From positions 23,412 through 87,411 of the forward strand of contig CAZAXM010000002.1 of NCBI GenBank assembly GCA_964489095.1: a stretch of 64,000 nucleotides of DNA, read 5' to 3'. The stretch comes from Ruminiclostridium_E sp964489095. Its GTDB lineage: Bacteria; Bacillota; Clostridia; Oscillospirales; Ruminococcaceae. A program made the position numbers and the translations under genes. The notes below the pieces were generated by a model. It had not been told where the DNA came from and ran no database searches. It saw only the letters and a program-made list of their open reading frames with translations. Shown here piece after piece: positions 17,268 through 26,741 of this stretch (position 1 is its first letter; each line of letters starts with the position of its first letter).

Positions 17268-17977
17268 GGTATAACAGACAATACCGCCACGAGCTTAAAT
17301 ACTGGATCTCGCGCGGGGACTATGAGGTGCTGCGGCGGAGGCTTGCCGCGGTGATGAAGCCTGACAGCCACGCGGGAAGCGGCTCATACCGCATTACGAG
17401 CCTGTATTTTGATGATATTTACGGGACAGCCTACCGCGAGAAATCGAACGGAATGCTGTACCGAAAAAAATTCCGCATACGTTCGTATGACCTTGATACG
17501 AGCTTTATACGGCTGGAGGAAAAGTGCAAGGAAAACAATGTCGGCTATAAGAAAAGCGCGGTTATAACGCGCGGCGAGTACGCTGACATTCTGAACGGGA
17601 AAACAGCTTTTCTGGCGGACGAGCGGTTTATCGGGACGGCGGCAGAAGACTTTTTCTATTCCGCCTCGACGGTTTATCAGAAGCCGGCTGTTATCGTTGA
17701 CTACCTGCGTGAGCCGTATTTGTGTGACGCGGGGAACGTTCGGATCACTTTTGACAGTGCGCTTTCCGTCTGCGCGAACACTTTTGATATGTTTGACGAA
17801 AAAGCCCGGTTTACGCCTGTTTTTGAACGCGGGGAAATCGTTCTTGAAGTAAAGTATGACAATTTTCTTCCTGCATATATAGAGCAGCTTTTAACGGGCG
17901 TCGAGCTTAACAGCGACTCCGTTTCAAAATTTGTTTTGTGCAGCGACAAGGCGAAGCTGCTGAGATATGGGGTATAA
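17264..17977 (+). CDS. VTC-domain protein (polyphosphate polymerase-like)
   Basis: 237 residues. The VTC tunnel domain is recognised from RHELKYWISRGDYEVLRRRL, RITSLYFDDIYGTAYREK, YRKKFRIRSYD, RLEEKCKENNVGYKKS and the C-terminal ILEVKYDNFLP. These basic and acidic residues line the triphosphate tunnel in yeast Vtc4, which makes polyphosphate. In bacteria the domain often sits beside a DUF4956 membrane protein, as here. Whether it makes polyphosphate or modifies a surface component is unknown. Cytoplasmic, no signal. Confidence 0.85.
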   Translation: MRYNRQYRHELKYWISRGDYEVLRRRLAAVMKPDSHAGSGSYRITSLYFDDIYGTAYREKSNGMLYRKKFRIRSYDLDTSFIRLEEKCKENNVGYKKSAVITRGEYADILNGKTAFLADERFIGTAAEDFFYSASTVYQKPAVIVDYLREPYLCDAGNVRITFDSALSVCANTFDMFDEKARFTPVFERGEIVLEVKYDNFLPAYIEQLLTGVELNSDSVSKFVLCSDKAKLLRYGV

Positions 17978-18005
17978 ATACCGTAAAACGAAAGGATAAT
18001 AAAAG

Positions 18006-18683
18006 ATGAAACCATTAGGCATTATTGACGAAACGATCCAGCTTTTTAAGGACGCGCTCAACTTTACCGTGCTTACGCCTGCGGGAATGATCGCGGCTAT
18101 GCTGTCTGCACTTGTATGCGGGGTTATAATTTATCTGGTTTACCGCTTCTGCTACCGCGGAGTTGTATACAGCGACAACTTCAACACGCTGCTTGTAATG
18201 ATAACGGCGATTACGGGGTTTATCATTATGACGATAAGTTCTAACGTTGTGCTTTCGCTCGGCATGGTCGGCGCGCTTTCGATCGTACGTTTCCGCGCGG
18301 CGATAAAGGACCCGCTCGATATCGGATTTCTTTTCTGGGCGATCGCCGCGGGCATAACTGCCGGCGCGGGGCTTTATTTTGCGGCTGTTTTTGGAACAGT
18401 TCTTATTGCTGCGATTTATATAGCTTTCAGTGCAATCAAGATCCAGAAGCGTAATTATCTTCTTATTGTACATTACTCCGATAGTGCTGAATCAAACGTA
18501 AACGCGGTTCTCGGTGCGCTCAGATACCGTCTTAAAAACAAGACGAAAACAGGCGGTTCAAGCGAGCTTACGATTGAAGTAAAGGTAAAAAATAATGATA
18601 CGTCGTACATATCCCGCTTTCAGGAAATTGACGGCGTTGAGTCGGTAACGCTTCTCGAATACAGCGGCGAGTATATGAACTAA
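18006..18683 (+). CDS. DUF4956 integral membrane protein
   Basis: 225 residues. Hydrophobic segments at about residues 22-45, 58-85 and 112-145 with the conserved LSLGMVGALSIVRFRAAIKDP motif between them, which is the hallmark of DUF4956. The C-terminal 75 residues are soluble (ferredoxin-like strands, ending in SVTLLEYSGEY). It follows the VTC gene by 28 nt, a widespread pairing. It may give the VTC enzyme a membrane site or export route; this is inference. A palindrome that could be an operator starts at its stop codon. Confidence 0.85.
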   Translation: MKPLGIIDETIQLFKDALNFTVLTPAGMIAAMLSALVCGVIIYLVYRFCYRGVVYSDNFNTLLVMITAITGFIIMTISSNVVLSLGMVGALSIVRFRAAIKDPLDIGFLFWAIAAGITAGAGLYFAAVFGTVLIAAIYIAFSAIKIQKRNYLLIVHYSDSAESNVNAVLGALRYRLKNKTKTGGSSELTIEVKVKNNDTSYISRFQEIDGVESVTLLEYSGEYMN

Positions 18684-18692
18684 AGCGCTTTA
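18681..18692. promoter_or_regulatory. 12-bp palindrome upstream of the GH26 gene
   Basis: TAAAGCGCTTTA is a perfect palindrome with a central CG, like LacI/CcpA-family operators, overlapping the DUF4956 stop codon and 28 nt before the upstream GH26 start. It does not fit the full cre consensus at its ends. No clear promoter was found beside it. Confidence 0.35.
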
Positions 18693-18720
18693 CATCATCC
18701 TTTACACATTAACCGGAGCT

Positions 18721-19941
18721 ATGAACTTTGAAGCATTTTTCGCAGACGCGCTTTATGCGGCAGTGCGTGTAAATGCTAAATGGTCTGCCACGGAATATGA
18801 TGAAAGAAAGGCTAAACGAACAAAGATGAACAATTATACAACGGATTTCGATAAGCTCCTCAGCGACTTAGACAGCCGCCCCGTAAACCCGGACGAGCTT
18901 GTGTCAAAAAACGCAGATGAAGCAACAAAACAGCTTTTCAGCTACCTGAAAAGCATTTACGGAAAACATATCCTTTCGGGTCAGCAGTATCTCCAGAAAG
19001 AAGAGCTTGAGGACGACGTATACTTTAACGTTACAGGCAAGCTTCCCGCCGTCCGCGGCTACGACCTTATGGATATGGATAAGAAAAAAGGCGACGACCA
19101 GATCAACCGCGCAATAAAGTGGGCGAAGGATACAGGCTGTATTATTACACTCTGCTGGCATTGGTACGCGCCTGACGATATGGATAATATGGACGATTGT
19201 ACGTGGTCGTTCTACTATAAGACAACGAGCTACGATCATAAAACCTCCTTTGACATTCTCCGCGCAGTTGTTGCAGGAACAAAGGAGTACGATTTCGTCG
19301 TTTCGAGAATTGACAAGGCTGCGGAAATACTCCGCCGCTTTGAAAATGAAAATATCCCTGTCCTTTTCCGCCCGCTGCATGAGGCTAACGGCGCCTGGTT
19401 CTGGTGGGGCAGGCGCGAGGATAACCCTGAGGAAAGTATCGCCGCTTACAAAAAGCTGTGGTATATGATTTTCGACCGTTTTGAAAATTTTCATAAGCTT
19501 AGTAACATAATATGGGTGTGGAATGGGCAAGCTAGAGATATGGCTGTTCACCCTAACACTTTCGATATCTGCGGCGAGGATATTTACAGTGAGCTTCCCG
19601 ACGACCACTCCGCCCAGAAGCCGCGCTTTGATGATGTTACGTCATATACAAGCGGAAAAATGGCGGCTTTGAGCGAATGCGGCTTTATACCTGAGCCGGA
19701 TGAGCTTGTCCGTGAAAAGGTAAGCTGGCTGTGGTGGCTTCCGTGGTGGGGCAGCTTCGTTTACGCAGTTGACGGGTGGAAACCAATTTTTGACAAAAAA
19801 AATCAGCCTTTTTGCAACCAAAAGTACATGAACGAAGTGTTCTTAACGAGGGCGTTCAATAATCCGTATTGCATAACGCTCGATAAGCTTCCGTTCTATA
19901 AGGGAAATAGCGGACTTCCCGAAAAATTCAGGAAATATTAA
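18721..19941 (+). CDS. glycoside hydrolase family 26 (beta-mannanase-like)
   Basis: Up to 406 residues. GH26 features: GKHILSGQQ, RGYDLMDMD, an aromatic ITLCWHWYAP strand, the acid/base glutamate in FRPLHEANGAWFWWG, NIIWVWN and a candidate nucleophile Glu in ALSECGF. This family cleaves beta-mannan or related glucans. The start is uncertain: ATG 18721 has GGAG only 2 nt away, while ATG 18826 (MNNYTTDFDKL) starts closer to the domain but has a distant site. Neither gives a signal peptide, so the enzyme looks cytoplasmic and would act on imported oligosaccharides. Confidence 0.85.
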   Translation: MNFEAFFADALYAAVRVNAKWSATEYDERKAKRTKMNNYTTDFDKLLSDLDSRPVNPDELVSKNADEATKQLFSYLKSIYGKHILSGQQYLQKEELEDDVYFNVTGKLPAVRGYDLMDMDKKKGDDQINRAIKWAKDTGCIITLCWHWYAPDDMDNMDDCTWSFYYKTTSYDHKTSFDILRAVVAGTKEYDFVVSRIDKAAEILRRFENENIPVLFRPLHEANGAWFWWGRREDNPEESIAAYKKLWYMIFDRFENFHKLSNIIWVWNGQARDMAVHPNTFDICGEDIYSELPDDHSAQKPRFDDVTSYTSGKMAALSECGFIPEPDELVREKVSWLWWLPWWGSFVYAVDGWKPIFDKKNQPFCNQKYMNEVFLTRAFNNPYCITLDKLPFYKGNSGLPEKFRKY

Positions 19942-19952
19942 GGAGAATATTT

Positions 19953-20570
19953 ATGAACAAAAGAATTATTTCAACACTTCTCGCAGCAGCTATGATTATC
20001 GCAGTAAGCGGCTGCTCCAACAACGAAAAAGATGAAACAACAACTACCACGACAACTGCCGCAGTTACAACCACAACCGAGCTTACCAGCGGCACTACCG
20101 ACGCTGAGGACGCTCCCGAAGCCGAGGTTACAACCGACGCTCCCGAAGAAGGCGATGTTGACGCAGCGGCTCAGACGAACTGCCAGAAAATCACTGACGC
20201 TGTACTGAAAAGCGACGCAATCAAGGACTGGGCAACAGTTCAGACTGACGACCAGATCCTTAACGACGTTTTAGGTTACGACCTCTCCCTTTTCGAGGAT
20301 TATAGCGTTGTAATGCATATGATGAGCGCTCACCTTATTGAAGTTGCTGTCGTTAAGCCTGCCGCAGGTAAGGAGGACGCAGCTCTTGAGTTCCTTAACA
20401 ACCGTAAGGAGAAGCTCATCAACGAAGTCGCTTTCTATCCTGAACAGCAGGAAAATGCTGAAAAGACGATTGTCGGCAGCTACGGCGGTTACGATTACCT
20501 CCTCTGCTTCGGCGAGCCTGAGGCTCTCGAAACTGCGCTTAAATCCGCAATCGACGGTCTTAACGGCTAA
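19953..20570 (+). CDS. lipoprotein with Thr-rich linker and DUF4358-like domain
   Basis: 205 residues. Lipoprotein signal peptide with lipobox AVSGC (Cys about residue 22), then about 50 residues of Thr/Glu/Asp-rich linker, then a compact domain (NCQKITDAVLKSDAIKDW, VAVVKPAAGKEDAALEFLN, EKTIVGSYGGYDYLLCFG) that matches the DUF4358 pattern. AAGGAG lies before the ATG. Probably anchored to the outer face of the membrane. It follows the GH26 gene by 11 nt, but a functional link is not shown. Confidence 0.8.
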   Translation: MNKRIISTLLAAAMIIAVSGCSNNEKDETTTTTTTAAVTTTTELTSGTTDAEDAPEAEVTTDAPEEGDVDAAAQTNCQKITDAVLKSDAIKDWATVQTDDQILNDVLGYDLSLFEDYSVVMHMMSAHLIEVAVVKPAAGKEDAALEFLNNRKEKLINEVAFYPEQQENAEKTIVGSYGGYDYLLCFGEPEALETALKSAIDGLNG

Positions 20571-20601
20571 AGCGAACAGTTAAAAAGTATAACTTAGGCA
20601 A

Positions 20602-20634
20602 GATGTCCCCTGCCTCTAAGGCGGCGGGGGACAT
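20602..20634. other. hairpin after the DUF4358-like lipoprotein gene
   Basis: ATGTCCCC with TGCC and the matching GGCG, GGGGACAT form a stable stem-loop. No U-tract follows, so it is a possible mRNA 3' end structure rather than a clear terminator. Confidence 0.4.
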
Positions 20635-20689
20635 TTGCCACGTTACACAACTTTTGTGACATGACGGGGCAAGCCCCTTATTGAACGAA

Positions 20690-20723
20690 AAGACGGAACA
20701 GCCTGTGCTGCTCCGTCTTTTTT
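20690..20723. terminator. bidirectional terminator between the lipoprotein and the surface-protein gene
   Basis: AAGACGGA..CAGC / GCTG..TCCGTCTT stem flanked by A-rich sequence on the left and six Ts on the right, so it works for the plus-strand lipoprotein gene and, on the other strand, after the stop at 20727. Confidence 0.85.
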
Positions 20724-20726
20724 GCC

Positions 20727-23700
20727 TTATTTCTTCGCGGTTCTTGTTACAGTAGATGACGCGTACCATTTTCCGTCAACGCAGGCGTAAACCTTAAACT
20801 TGTACTGCTTTCCGCCCGTTAAGCCTGTTACAGTGTACGAGTTTGTTTTAACGCTCTTTGCGGTGTACTGCGTTTTTCCGTCCGCGCTCTTTATGATATA
20901 TCCCGTTGATCCGTCAACCTTGTCCCAGGTCAGCTTTATCTGCTTGCTTCCAGCCGTTGCTTTTACATTCTGCGGTGCGCCTGTCGGGGTTTTTGTCACG
21001 GTAGACGACGCGAACCATTTTCCGTCGCTGCACGCGTAAACCTTAAACTTGTACTGCGTGTTGTTCGCGAGCCCTGTTATGGTATACGAGTTTGTTTTAA
21101 CAGCCTTTGCGGTGTACTGCGTTTTTCCATCAGCGCTCTTTATGATATATCCCGTCGCTCCGTCAACCTTGTCCCAGGTCAGCTTTATCTGCTTGCTGCC
21201 CGCTGCTGCTTTTACATTCTGCGGTGCGCCCGTGGGGGTTTTGCTGATTCGCGATGAGCCGTACCACTTCTTATCAACGCTTGCGTAAACCTTGAACTGA
21301 TACTGCGTGCCGTTTTTCAAACCAGTGATAGCGTACGAGTTGGCTGTGATAGCTTTCGGTGTGTACTGCGTCTTTCCGTCTGCGCTTTTAACAATATAGC
21401 CTGACGCACCGGGAACGCTGTTCCAGGAAAGTCTGATTTCGTGACAGCCTGCAACAGCTTTTAAGCCGTCGGGTTTGTATGATACAGTTACCTGTTTTTC
21501 CCATACAGCGTAAAGCGTTGTATTTGCGGTTATTTTGAATGCCGCACCGCTTTGATATGCGGCGGAACCATTTGCCGAGGTCGCCCAGCCCTTGAAGTTG
21601 TAGCCGTTGCGTGTGGGAACAGAATTTGTAACAGTAACGCTTGTTCCGCTCGCGTATTTGTTAGAATCGGTGGGCGCAGTTCCGCTTCCGCCGTTCAGAT
21701 TATATGTTACAGTATAAGTTACAGCCGTCTGTTTTTCCCATACAGCGTAAAGCGTTGTATTTGCGGTTATTTTGAATGTCGCACCGCTTTGATATGCGGC
21801 GGAACCATTTGCCGAGGTCGCCCAGCCCTTGAAGNNNNNNNNNNNNNNNNNNNNNNNNNNNNNNNNNNNNNNNNNNNNNNNNNNNNNNNNNNNNNNNNNN
21901 NNNNNNNNNNNNNNNNNNNNNNNNNNNNNNNNNNTTGTAGCCGTTTCTGGTCGGAGGGGCGGCAGTCGTTATGCTTGTTCCTTTAATATATGTTTTTGTT
22001 TCAATAGTTTCTGCGCCGCTGTAATTAAGGTTATATGTGAGGTCGGCAGCCGGAGCGATAAGCGCGTCGGTAGCCTGCGCACCCGAAGCGGTCAGGATAC
22101 ATCCGTTCACTTTTCCGCCCTTCGGAGATATTACCTGCATATCATTGATGTTATTTGAAGCGAAAAATCCTGAATAATTTCCCGTTGAGCGGATAACGCT
22201 GTTCGTCATGGTTGCTGCCGAGCCGCAGCGAAGGGCGAATGACAGCTGTGACGGGAGGCAGTAAACGGCAGCGGAAATGTTCTTAAACGTAATATCACCG
22301 TTTAACGCTATAATTCCGTAGATGTAGTTAGCTGACGCGCCTTCGGGTGACGCGTAGGCTTTAACTTCTCCGCCTGTCGCCGAAAAAGATGAGGTCGTGT
22401 AAATCCCGAATCCCATTTTTTCTGAGTTGCCCGAAGAAAGGTTTGATGTTGTATCGCTGAGTGAAACAGGCGTTGCATAAATTCCGCCGGACATTGTTCC
22501 CGCGTATCCCGAAGCGAGGAGAAGGGTGCTGTTTTTTACTTCAACGCCGTATTCGGAGTAAAGTCCGATGGAGTTTGTAGCTTTTCCGCTTGCCGCCGTG
22601 ACATCTGTATTTTCCGAAACAAATCCGTTCTCGGCGTAGATACTGTAATTGTACGACGTGCCGCTTGAATAAGAGGGGAGAACGACCGATGTAATTTTAC
22701 CGCCGTATGTTTTAAGTGTTCCGTCGTTGTTGATATAAATTCCGATAGCGGACGATGTATTATTTCCACTCATAGTGAGAATATCAGGTCCCGACCCGTT
22801 TTTGCCAATTGTCATAACAGGCGAATAGAGCGAATGGCTTAAAGACGCTTCGCCGGAAACAGAAGTGATCTCGCCGCCGTTAAGCGCAGCAGACTTTCCA
22901 CCCGCGATACCTGTACTGTTCGCGGAGGTTGTGCCGCCGATACCGATAAGTTCGCCGCTTTCACAGGTAAGCGTTCCCGCGTCCAGTATCCCATAGCTTT
23001 CGCCGGAGCTTGGTCCTGCAACGGAAATAAGGGTTCCGCTTCCGCTGTATGTTGTGTTCGGTTCGCTTAAAATGCCGTAAGTTTTCGAGCCGCTTGATGA
23101 CTGGATATAGCTTACGCCCTCGAATTTTACTGTAACATTCTGCGGGAGTGTAACCGCCGTACTGCTGCCCGCGAGAACGATAAGATTATTTAATGTAAGT
23201 GTGTTATTGCTAAAGGTATAGCCGTCTTTTTCAAGAGTTTTGCTGTCGAAGCTGCCGTTCCTGAAATTAAGAGCGGAGGTCAGCACCTTATATGTTGAGG
23301 AATCGCCGTAAACAGCGGTAAGTTCGTTATTTCCGCCGCCGATAAGTCCGACTGTTCCGCCTGGGGTGCTGCTTACAGCCTTAGCTTTTGAGCGCGAAAC
23401 GGTAAGTCCGCCGTTAAAGGCTATGCCTGCACTTTTTATTCCATAGGACGCGGTTCCCGTGCCGCCTGTTGAAATAAGCGTTCCGCCGCTATTTTCGACA
23501 GCCGCTGCTGAAATTCCCGCGCTCTCCGAGGTTGAAACGCCGCCTGTTATGATAGATGTTCCGCCGACAGCGGTGAATCTGTTCGCGCTTACACCGTAAG
23601 ATGACGGCGCGTGGTTACTGCTGGCGTTAAATCGACCGTCGTGTACGGTTACAGCTCCTGAGGAATAAACGCCGCTGCTTGTCTGCGTCGCGGTACCGCT

Positions 23701-24324
23701 GACCGCCGTAAGCAGACCGCTTTTCATTTCAAATTCCCCACAGCTGATTCCGCAGCTTTTTACTGCCTTTAAGGGATCGCTGTATGCGGTGATATGCGGG
23801 GAATCCGAGCCTGTTCCGACTGTAAGTTTACCGCCGACATTGATAGCTGCCGAAAGATCGGACGATTGTGCAGCCCCAGCATAGAGCGTACCGCTGCCTT
23901 TGATGGTGAGTGAGCCTGAGGAGTAGATACCGCTGCTTGTCGCGGCGGACATAGTTGTTGAACGGACAGTATTTGCGCCGTTCAGATATATAGTTGCGCC
24001 GTCGGGGAGAATTAGCGCATATTCCGAGTCGCAGATCGTCGCGTCATTTAAAGTGAGGGTTGCGGTCGAAGCGTTCCAGCTCCAGCCCTCTGCCGTATCG
24101 GTTATGTCGGAGCTTTTAAGCGCGGTTTTTTCCGAGCCGTCGAGCGCGATATAGGTAACGCTCTCATCGCCTGTTTTCGAGCTGTCGTCGTAGAGATTCA
24201 GACCAACCGAACGTATTTCGGAAATTGCAGGAGTTGAGCTCGCCGAAACGGGCAAAGAAAGCTGCGGGAGTGACATTATAAATGTCGTAACGCCGAGCGC
24301 AGCGGAAATGAGCCTTTTTTTCAT
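20727..24324 (-). CDS. large secreted repeat protein: right-handed repeat region, InlB-type B repeats and three Fn3 domains (spans assembly gap)
   Basis: Start ATG 24324 (CGGAGGT 7 nt upstream); stop at 20727. Signal peptide at about residues 1-28 ending PVSASS. A long Ser/Thr/Gly-rich region follows, with short recurring strands (SGIYSSG, LTIKGSGTL, GGKLTVG) of beta-helix type, then at least two Listeria/Bacteroides-type repeats (TRNGYNFKGWA, TTLYAVWEKQ) of 79 residues, then three Fn3-like units of 83 residues ending RTAKK. No sortase motif or dockerin. The 100 Ns at 21835 break the frame, but without them the halves join in frame (total 1,165 codons plus stop), so this is one gene. Extracellular adhesion or polysaccharide binding is inferred. 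Confidence 0.85.
20740..21480 (-). repeat. three 249-bp tandem repeats encoding Fn3-like units
   Basis: Equivalent positions recur at 20791, 21040 and 21289, exactly 249 bp apart (83 codons). The first two units are nearly identical; the third is more diverged. Confidence 0.92.
21484..21990 (-). repeat. 237-bp repeats encoding InlB-type B repeats, interrupted by the gap
   Basis: The segment starting at 21492 recurs at 21729, 237 bp (79 codons) away, with near identity up to the gap. High identity between units explains the assembly break. Confidence 0.88.
21835..21934. other. assembly gap (100 N)
   Basis: Exactly 100 Ns, the usual placeholder for a gap of unknown length. It falls at the same phase of the repeat as continuous sequence in the neighbouring copy, so the true content may be nothing or a whole number of 237-bp repeats. 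Confidence 0.97.
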
Positions 24325-24359
24325 TTATGGTACCTCCGAAAGCAGTAATTATCAGTTTA

Positions 24360-24388
24360 ATTATACCATATTTCGGGATTTTTTTCAA
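24360..24388 (-). promoter_or_regulatory. promoter of the secreted repeat protein
   Basis: Minus strand: TTGAAA (24383-24388), 17-nt spacer, TATAAT (24360-24365) with extended -10 TGG. Confidence 0.85.
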
Positions 24389-24450
24389 CAGATTTTATTA
24401 TTTTTGGCGAATTGTAACAATTGCGCCCCGTGAATAAGTGAATACCATAC

Positions 24451-24486
24451 AAAAAACCGCGCTAGCACAAGAGGTGCGTAACGCGG
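24451..24486 (-). terminator. terminator of the MFS-GH43-GyrI operon
   Basis: On the minus strand a CCGCG...CGCGG stem with an inner GCAC/GTGC helix is followed by six Ts; 28 nt after the GyrI-like stop. Confidence 0.82.
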
Positions 24487-24513
24487 CAGGTTGTAATAAT
24501 GTGGATTTCCGGT

Positions 24514-25155
24514 TCAGATTTTTCTGATTGGGTGTCGTATAACAGTTTTCAGCTTTTCGGGAGCGCATCTCCGCGGGTCTGAAAGATAGATTTCGTGGTG
24601 CATTCTTCCATTTGTAAAATCCTCGGCATATCCGTTTTCGGCGATAAAGACCTTCATTTTTCCGATACTTTCAGGCTCGTCATCGTATGCGCCCTTGTGC
24701 ATGATCTGAACGCAAAGACCCTCTGTCATTTTCATAAGCCTTCCCTTTGTTAAATCGAGGTCGGGCTTTTTCTTTTTAAGAACAGCCTTTGCCGCTTCAA
24801 AAACATCTTCTGTTACAAATTCAGGCTGACGTATCATGGAAACCCATCTGAACCTGTTTTTATCGGTAATGTTAAGTCCGTCAAAAGCAGTATCTTCCAT
24901 GGACCAGAGTCCCTCAAGAGGCGGCACGACATATTCAAAATACCCTTCCGGCTGTGTACCGTTCATTTTCGACATTTTAATTGAAAATGACAATCCGTAG
25001 AGTATTTCCATAGCCTGTTTGTATTCAGCGCAGGTGTTGGGGTCGCCCTCGCCGTCAACTGTAATAAAAACCATTTCGGGAATAGTGATAACCGATGGCT
25101 TTGTTTTAGGCTGGTATAAATTCTTGTATTCTTTTTTATAGTCAAGCTTTTCCAT
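24514..25155 (-). CDS. GyrI-like small-molecule-binding domain protein
   Basis: 213 residues, a full-length member of the GyrI-like group typified by COG4832: N-terminal YKKEYKNLYQPKTKPSVI, the VDGEGDPNT motif, PPLEGLWSM, and the C-terminal HHEIYLSDPRR. These SOUL/GyrI-fold proteins bind or hydrolyse small molecules; some relatives act in toxin defence. Start ATG 25155 is 5 nt after the GH43 stop, with AAGGAC inside the end of GH43. Its place at the end of a sugar operon does not reveal its ligand. No DNA-binding domain is present. Confidence 0.82.
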   Translation of the reverse strand: MEKLDYKKEYKNLYQPKTKPSVITIPEMVFITVDGEGDPNTCAEYKQAMEILYGLSFSIKMSKMNGTQPEGYFEYVVPPLEGLWSMEDTAFDGLNITDKNRFRWVSMIRQPEFVTEDVFEAAKAVLKKKKPDLDLTKGRLMKMTEGLCVQIMHKGAYDDEPESIGKMKVFIAENGYAEDFTNGRMHHEIYLSDPRRCAPEKLKTVIRHPIRKI

Positions 25156-25160
25156 TGTTA

Positions 25161-26642
25161 TTATTCGTCCTTGTACCCGATATGAAGACCGTCAAATTCA
25201 ACGCGGTTGTTCCCGACAGCGTAAAGTCCGAGTATCACGCCGGTAAAGCCGCCGCAGACCTCGCTTGAAAGAAATTTTGACAGTCCGAAGCCGAGATCGT
25301 GTTCAACCCCGTTGGATCTCAAACAGAACTTATAGCCGAAATTGTTCGCGTGGATCATAAGCTCCGCTTTTTCGCTGCTGATAGCGACAGCGTCGTTTTC
25401 GTGTTTAATTCCGCCGATATTGAGTCTTACGAACGCTTCGTACCCCGATTCAGTTTTTCTGATTGCGAGGTCGTAATGCTGTCCCTCGTCCATATAGACC
25501 GTTACGCCGCCTTCGCCGCTGTCAACAGTTACACTCACGGAGAGGTCAAAGCAGAAATCGCGCTGGCGAATACCGACAAAGGTCGGCGAATCAGCCTCGT
25601 TAAGCGTAATATCTGTTCCATGCAGGATCGCGCCGCTTTCGTTCAGCTCGTAATTTTCCTCATGCGGGTGACGGATAAAGCACCAGTCAACCCCGAAATC
25701 CGTGTTTTCGAAGGTGTAGACGCGCTTTTCCTCCTGCACAAAATCACCGCGAAGCTCATATTCAAAATCGGTAGTGCCGTCGTTTCCCGCGGTGAACCAG
25801 CCGTCCCCGCCAAACCTTACGGGTGTAAGAAAGACCTCACGTCCGAGATGGTGGAACGTCTGCCACATATGTATCTGGCGGAAGCCGAGGGTAAGAATGT
25901 GCCATTCGCCGTTTTTGTCACAGATGAGGTCGCCGTGACCGATGCCCTGAATTATAAAGGGCGCTTTATTGCGGTTGGTAAGCACGGGATTTGCGGGATT
26001 TCCCGTAAAAGGACCCCAGACGCTTTCCGCACGTGCGCAGGTTACCATATGTCCGTATTCCGTGCCGCCCTCAGCCGCCATAAGATAGTAGTACTTCCCG
26101 ATTTTGTAGAGGTGCGGGCTTTCGAGATAACGTCCGCCCGACCCCTGCCATATCGTAGTGCTGGGCGAAAGTTTTTCGCCTGTTTCAATGTTGATTTCGC
26201 ACTGCACAACTCCCGCAATACCGCGCTCGTCAGCGCCGTTGCTCATAAAATATGTGCGTCCGTCCTCAAAGTACAGCGACGGATCAATTCCGCCCTGGTC
26301 AACCTCAATCGGCTCCGACCATTCGCCATAGATATCGTCGGTGTAAACGTAAAAATTTCGGTGGGTCGTATCGTTTGTGGTGACCATATAGAATCTGCCG
26401 TTATTGTATCTTATCGTCGGAGCAAATACCCCGCCGGAGCTGTTGATTTTTTCGAGCATGACCTGACTTTTACGTGTCAGGACGTGTCCTATCTGCCGCC
26501 AGTTTACAAGGTCGTCGCTCTCGAAAAGCGGAACGCCGGGAAAATACTGGAACGAACTTGTTACAAGATAATATTTCCCGTTCGCAAAGCATACGCTAGG
26601 GTCGGGGTAAAAGCCTTTTATAACAGGATTTACGTATTTCAT
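25161..26642 (-). CDS. glycoside hydrolase family 43 (beta-xylosidase/arabinofuranosidase-like)
   Basis: 493 residues. Five-bladed propeller with the three catalytic acids visible: Asp in FYPDPSV near residue 14, Asp in GGIDPSLYF and Glu in YLESPHLYK. A C-terminal beta-sandwich (from about residue 310) resembles the GH43_C2 module. No signal peptide, so it acts in the cytoplasm on imported xylo- or arabino-oligosaccharides. AAAGGA lies 7 nt before the ATG. It follows the MFS gene, a likely oligosaccharide importer. Confidence 0.92.
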   Translation of the reverse strand: MKYVNPVIKGFYPDPSVCFANGKYYLVTSSFQYFPGVPLFESDDLVNWRQIGHVLTRKSQVMLEKINSSGGVFAPTIRYNNGRFYMVTTNDTTHRNFYVYTDDIYGEWSEPIEVDQGGIDPSLYFEDGRTYFMSNGADERGIAGVVQCEINIETGEKLSPSTTIWQGSGGRYLESPHLYKIGKYYYLMAAEGGTEYGHMVTCARAESVWGPFTGNPANPVLTNRNKAPFIIQGIGHGDLICDKNGEWHILTLGFRQIHMWQTFHHLGREVFLTPVRFGGDGWFTAGNDGTTDFEYELRGDFVQEEKRVYTFENTDFGVDWCFIRHPHEENYELNESGAILHGTDITLNEADSPTFVGIRQRDFCFDLSVSVTVDSGEGGVTVYMDEGQHYDLAIRKTESGYEAFVRLNIGGIKHENDAVAISSEKAELMIHANNFGYKFCLRSNGVEHDLGFGLSKFLSSEVCGGFTGVILGLYAVGNNRVEFDGLHIGYKDE

Positions 26643-26741
26643 TTTATCGTCCTTTCCTATGTTATGCTTTAATTTTAGTTTATTTCATCTTTTTTATCAA
26701 GCACAAAACTGCCACCTTTCAGCACATTTTGCACAATCGTT

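Noticed and set aside
21700..21834. Apparent frameshifted end of the surface protein before the gap
   Set aside because: Caused by the 100-N placeholder, not a multiple of three; the frame is intact when it is ignored.
24461..24470. GCTAGCACAA, resembling half of the MFS operator
   Set aside because: It lies inside the terminator stem of the same operon, so the likeness is probably chance.
25299..26672. 457-codon open frame on the plus strand opposite GH43
   Set aside because: It mirrors the GH43 codons, has no ribosome-binding site and no family pattern; GH43 catalytic motifs prove the minus strand codes.
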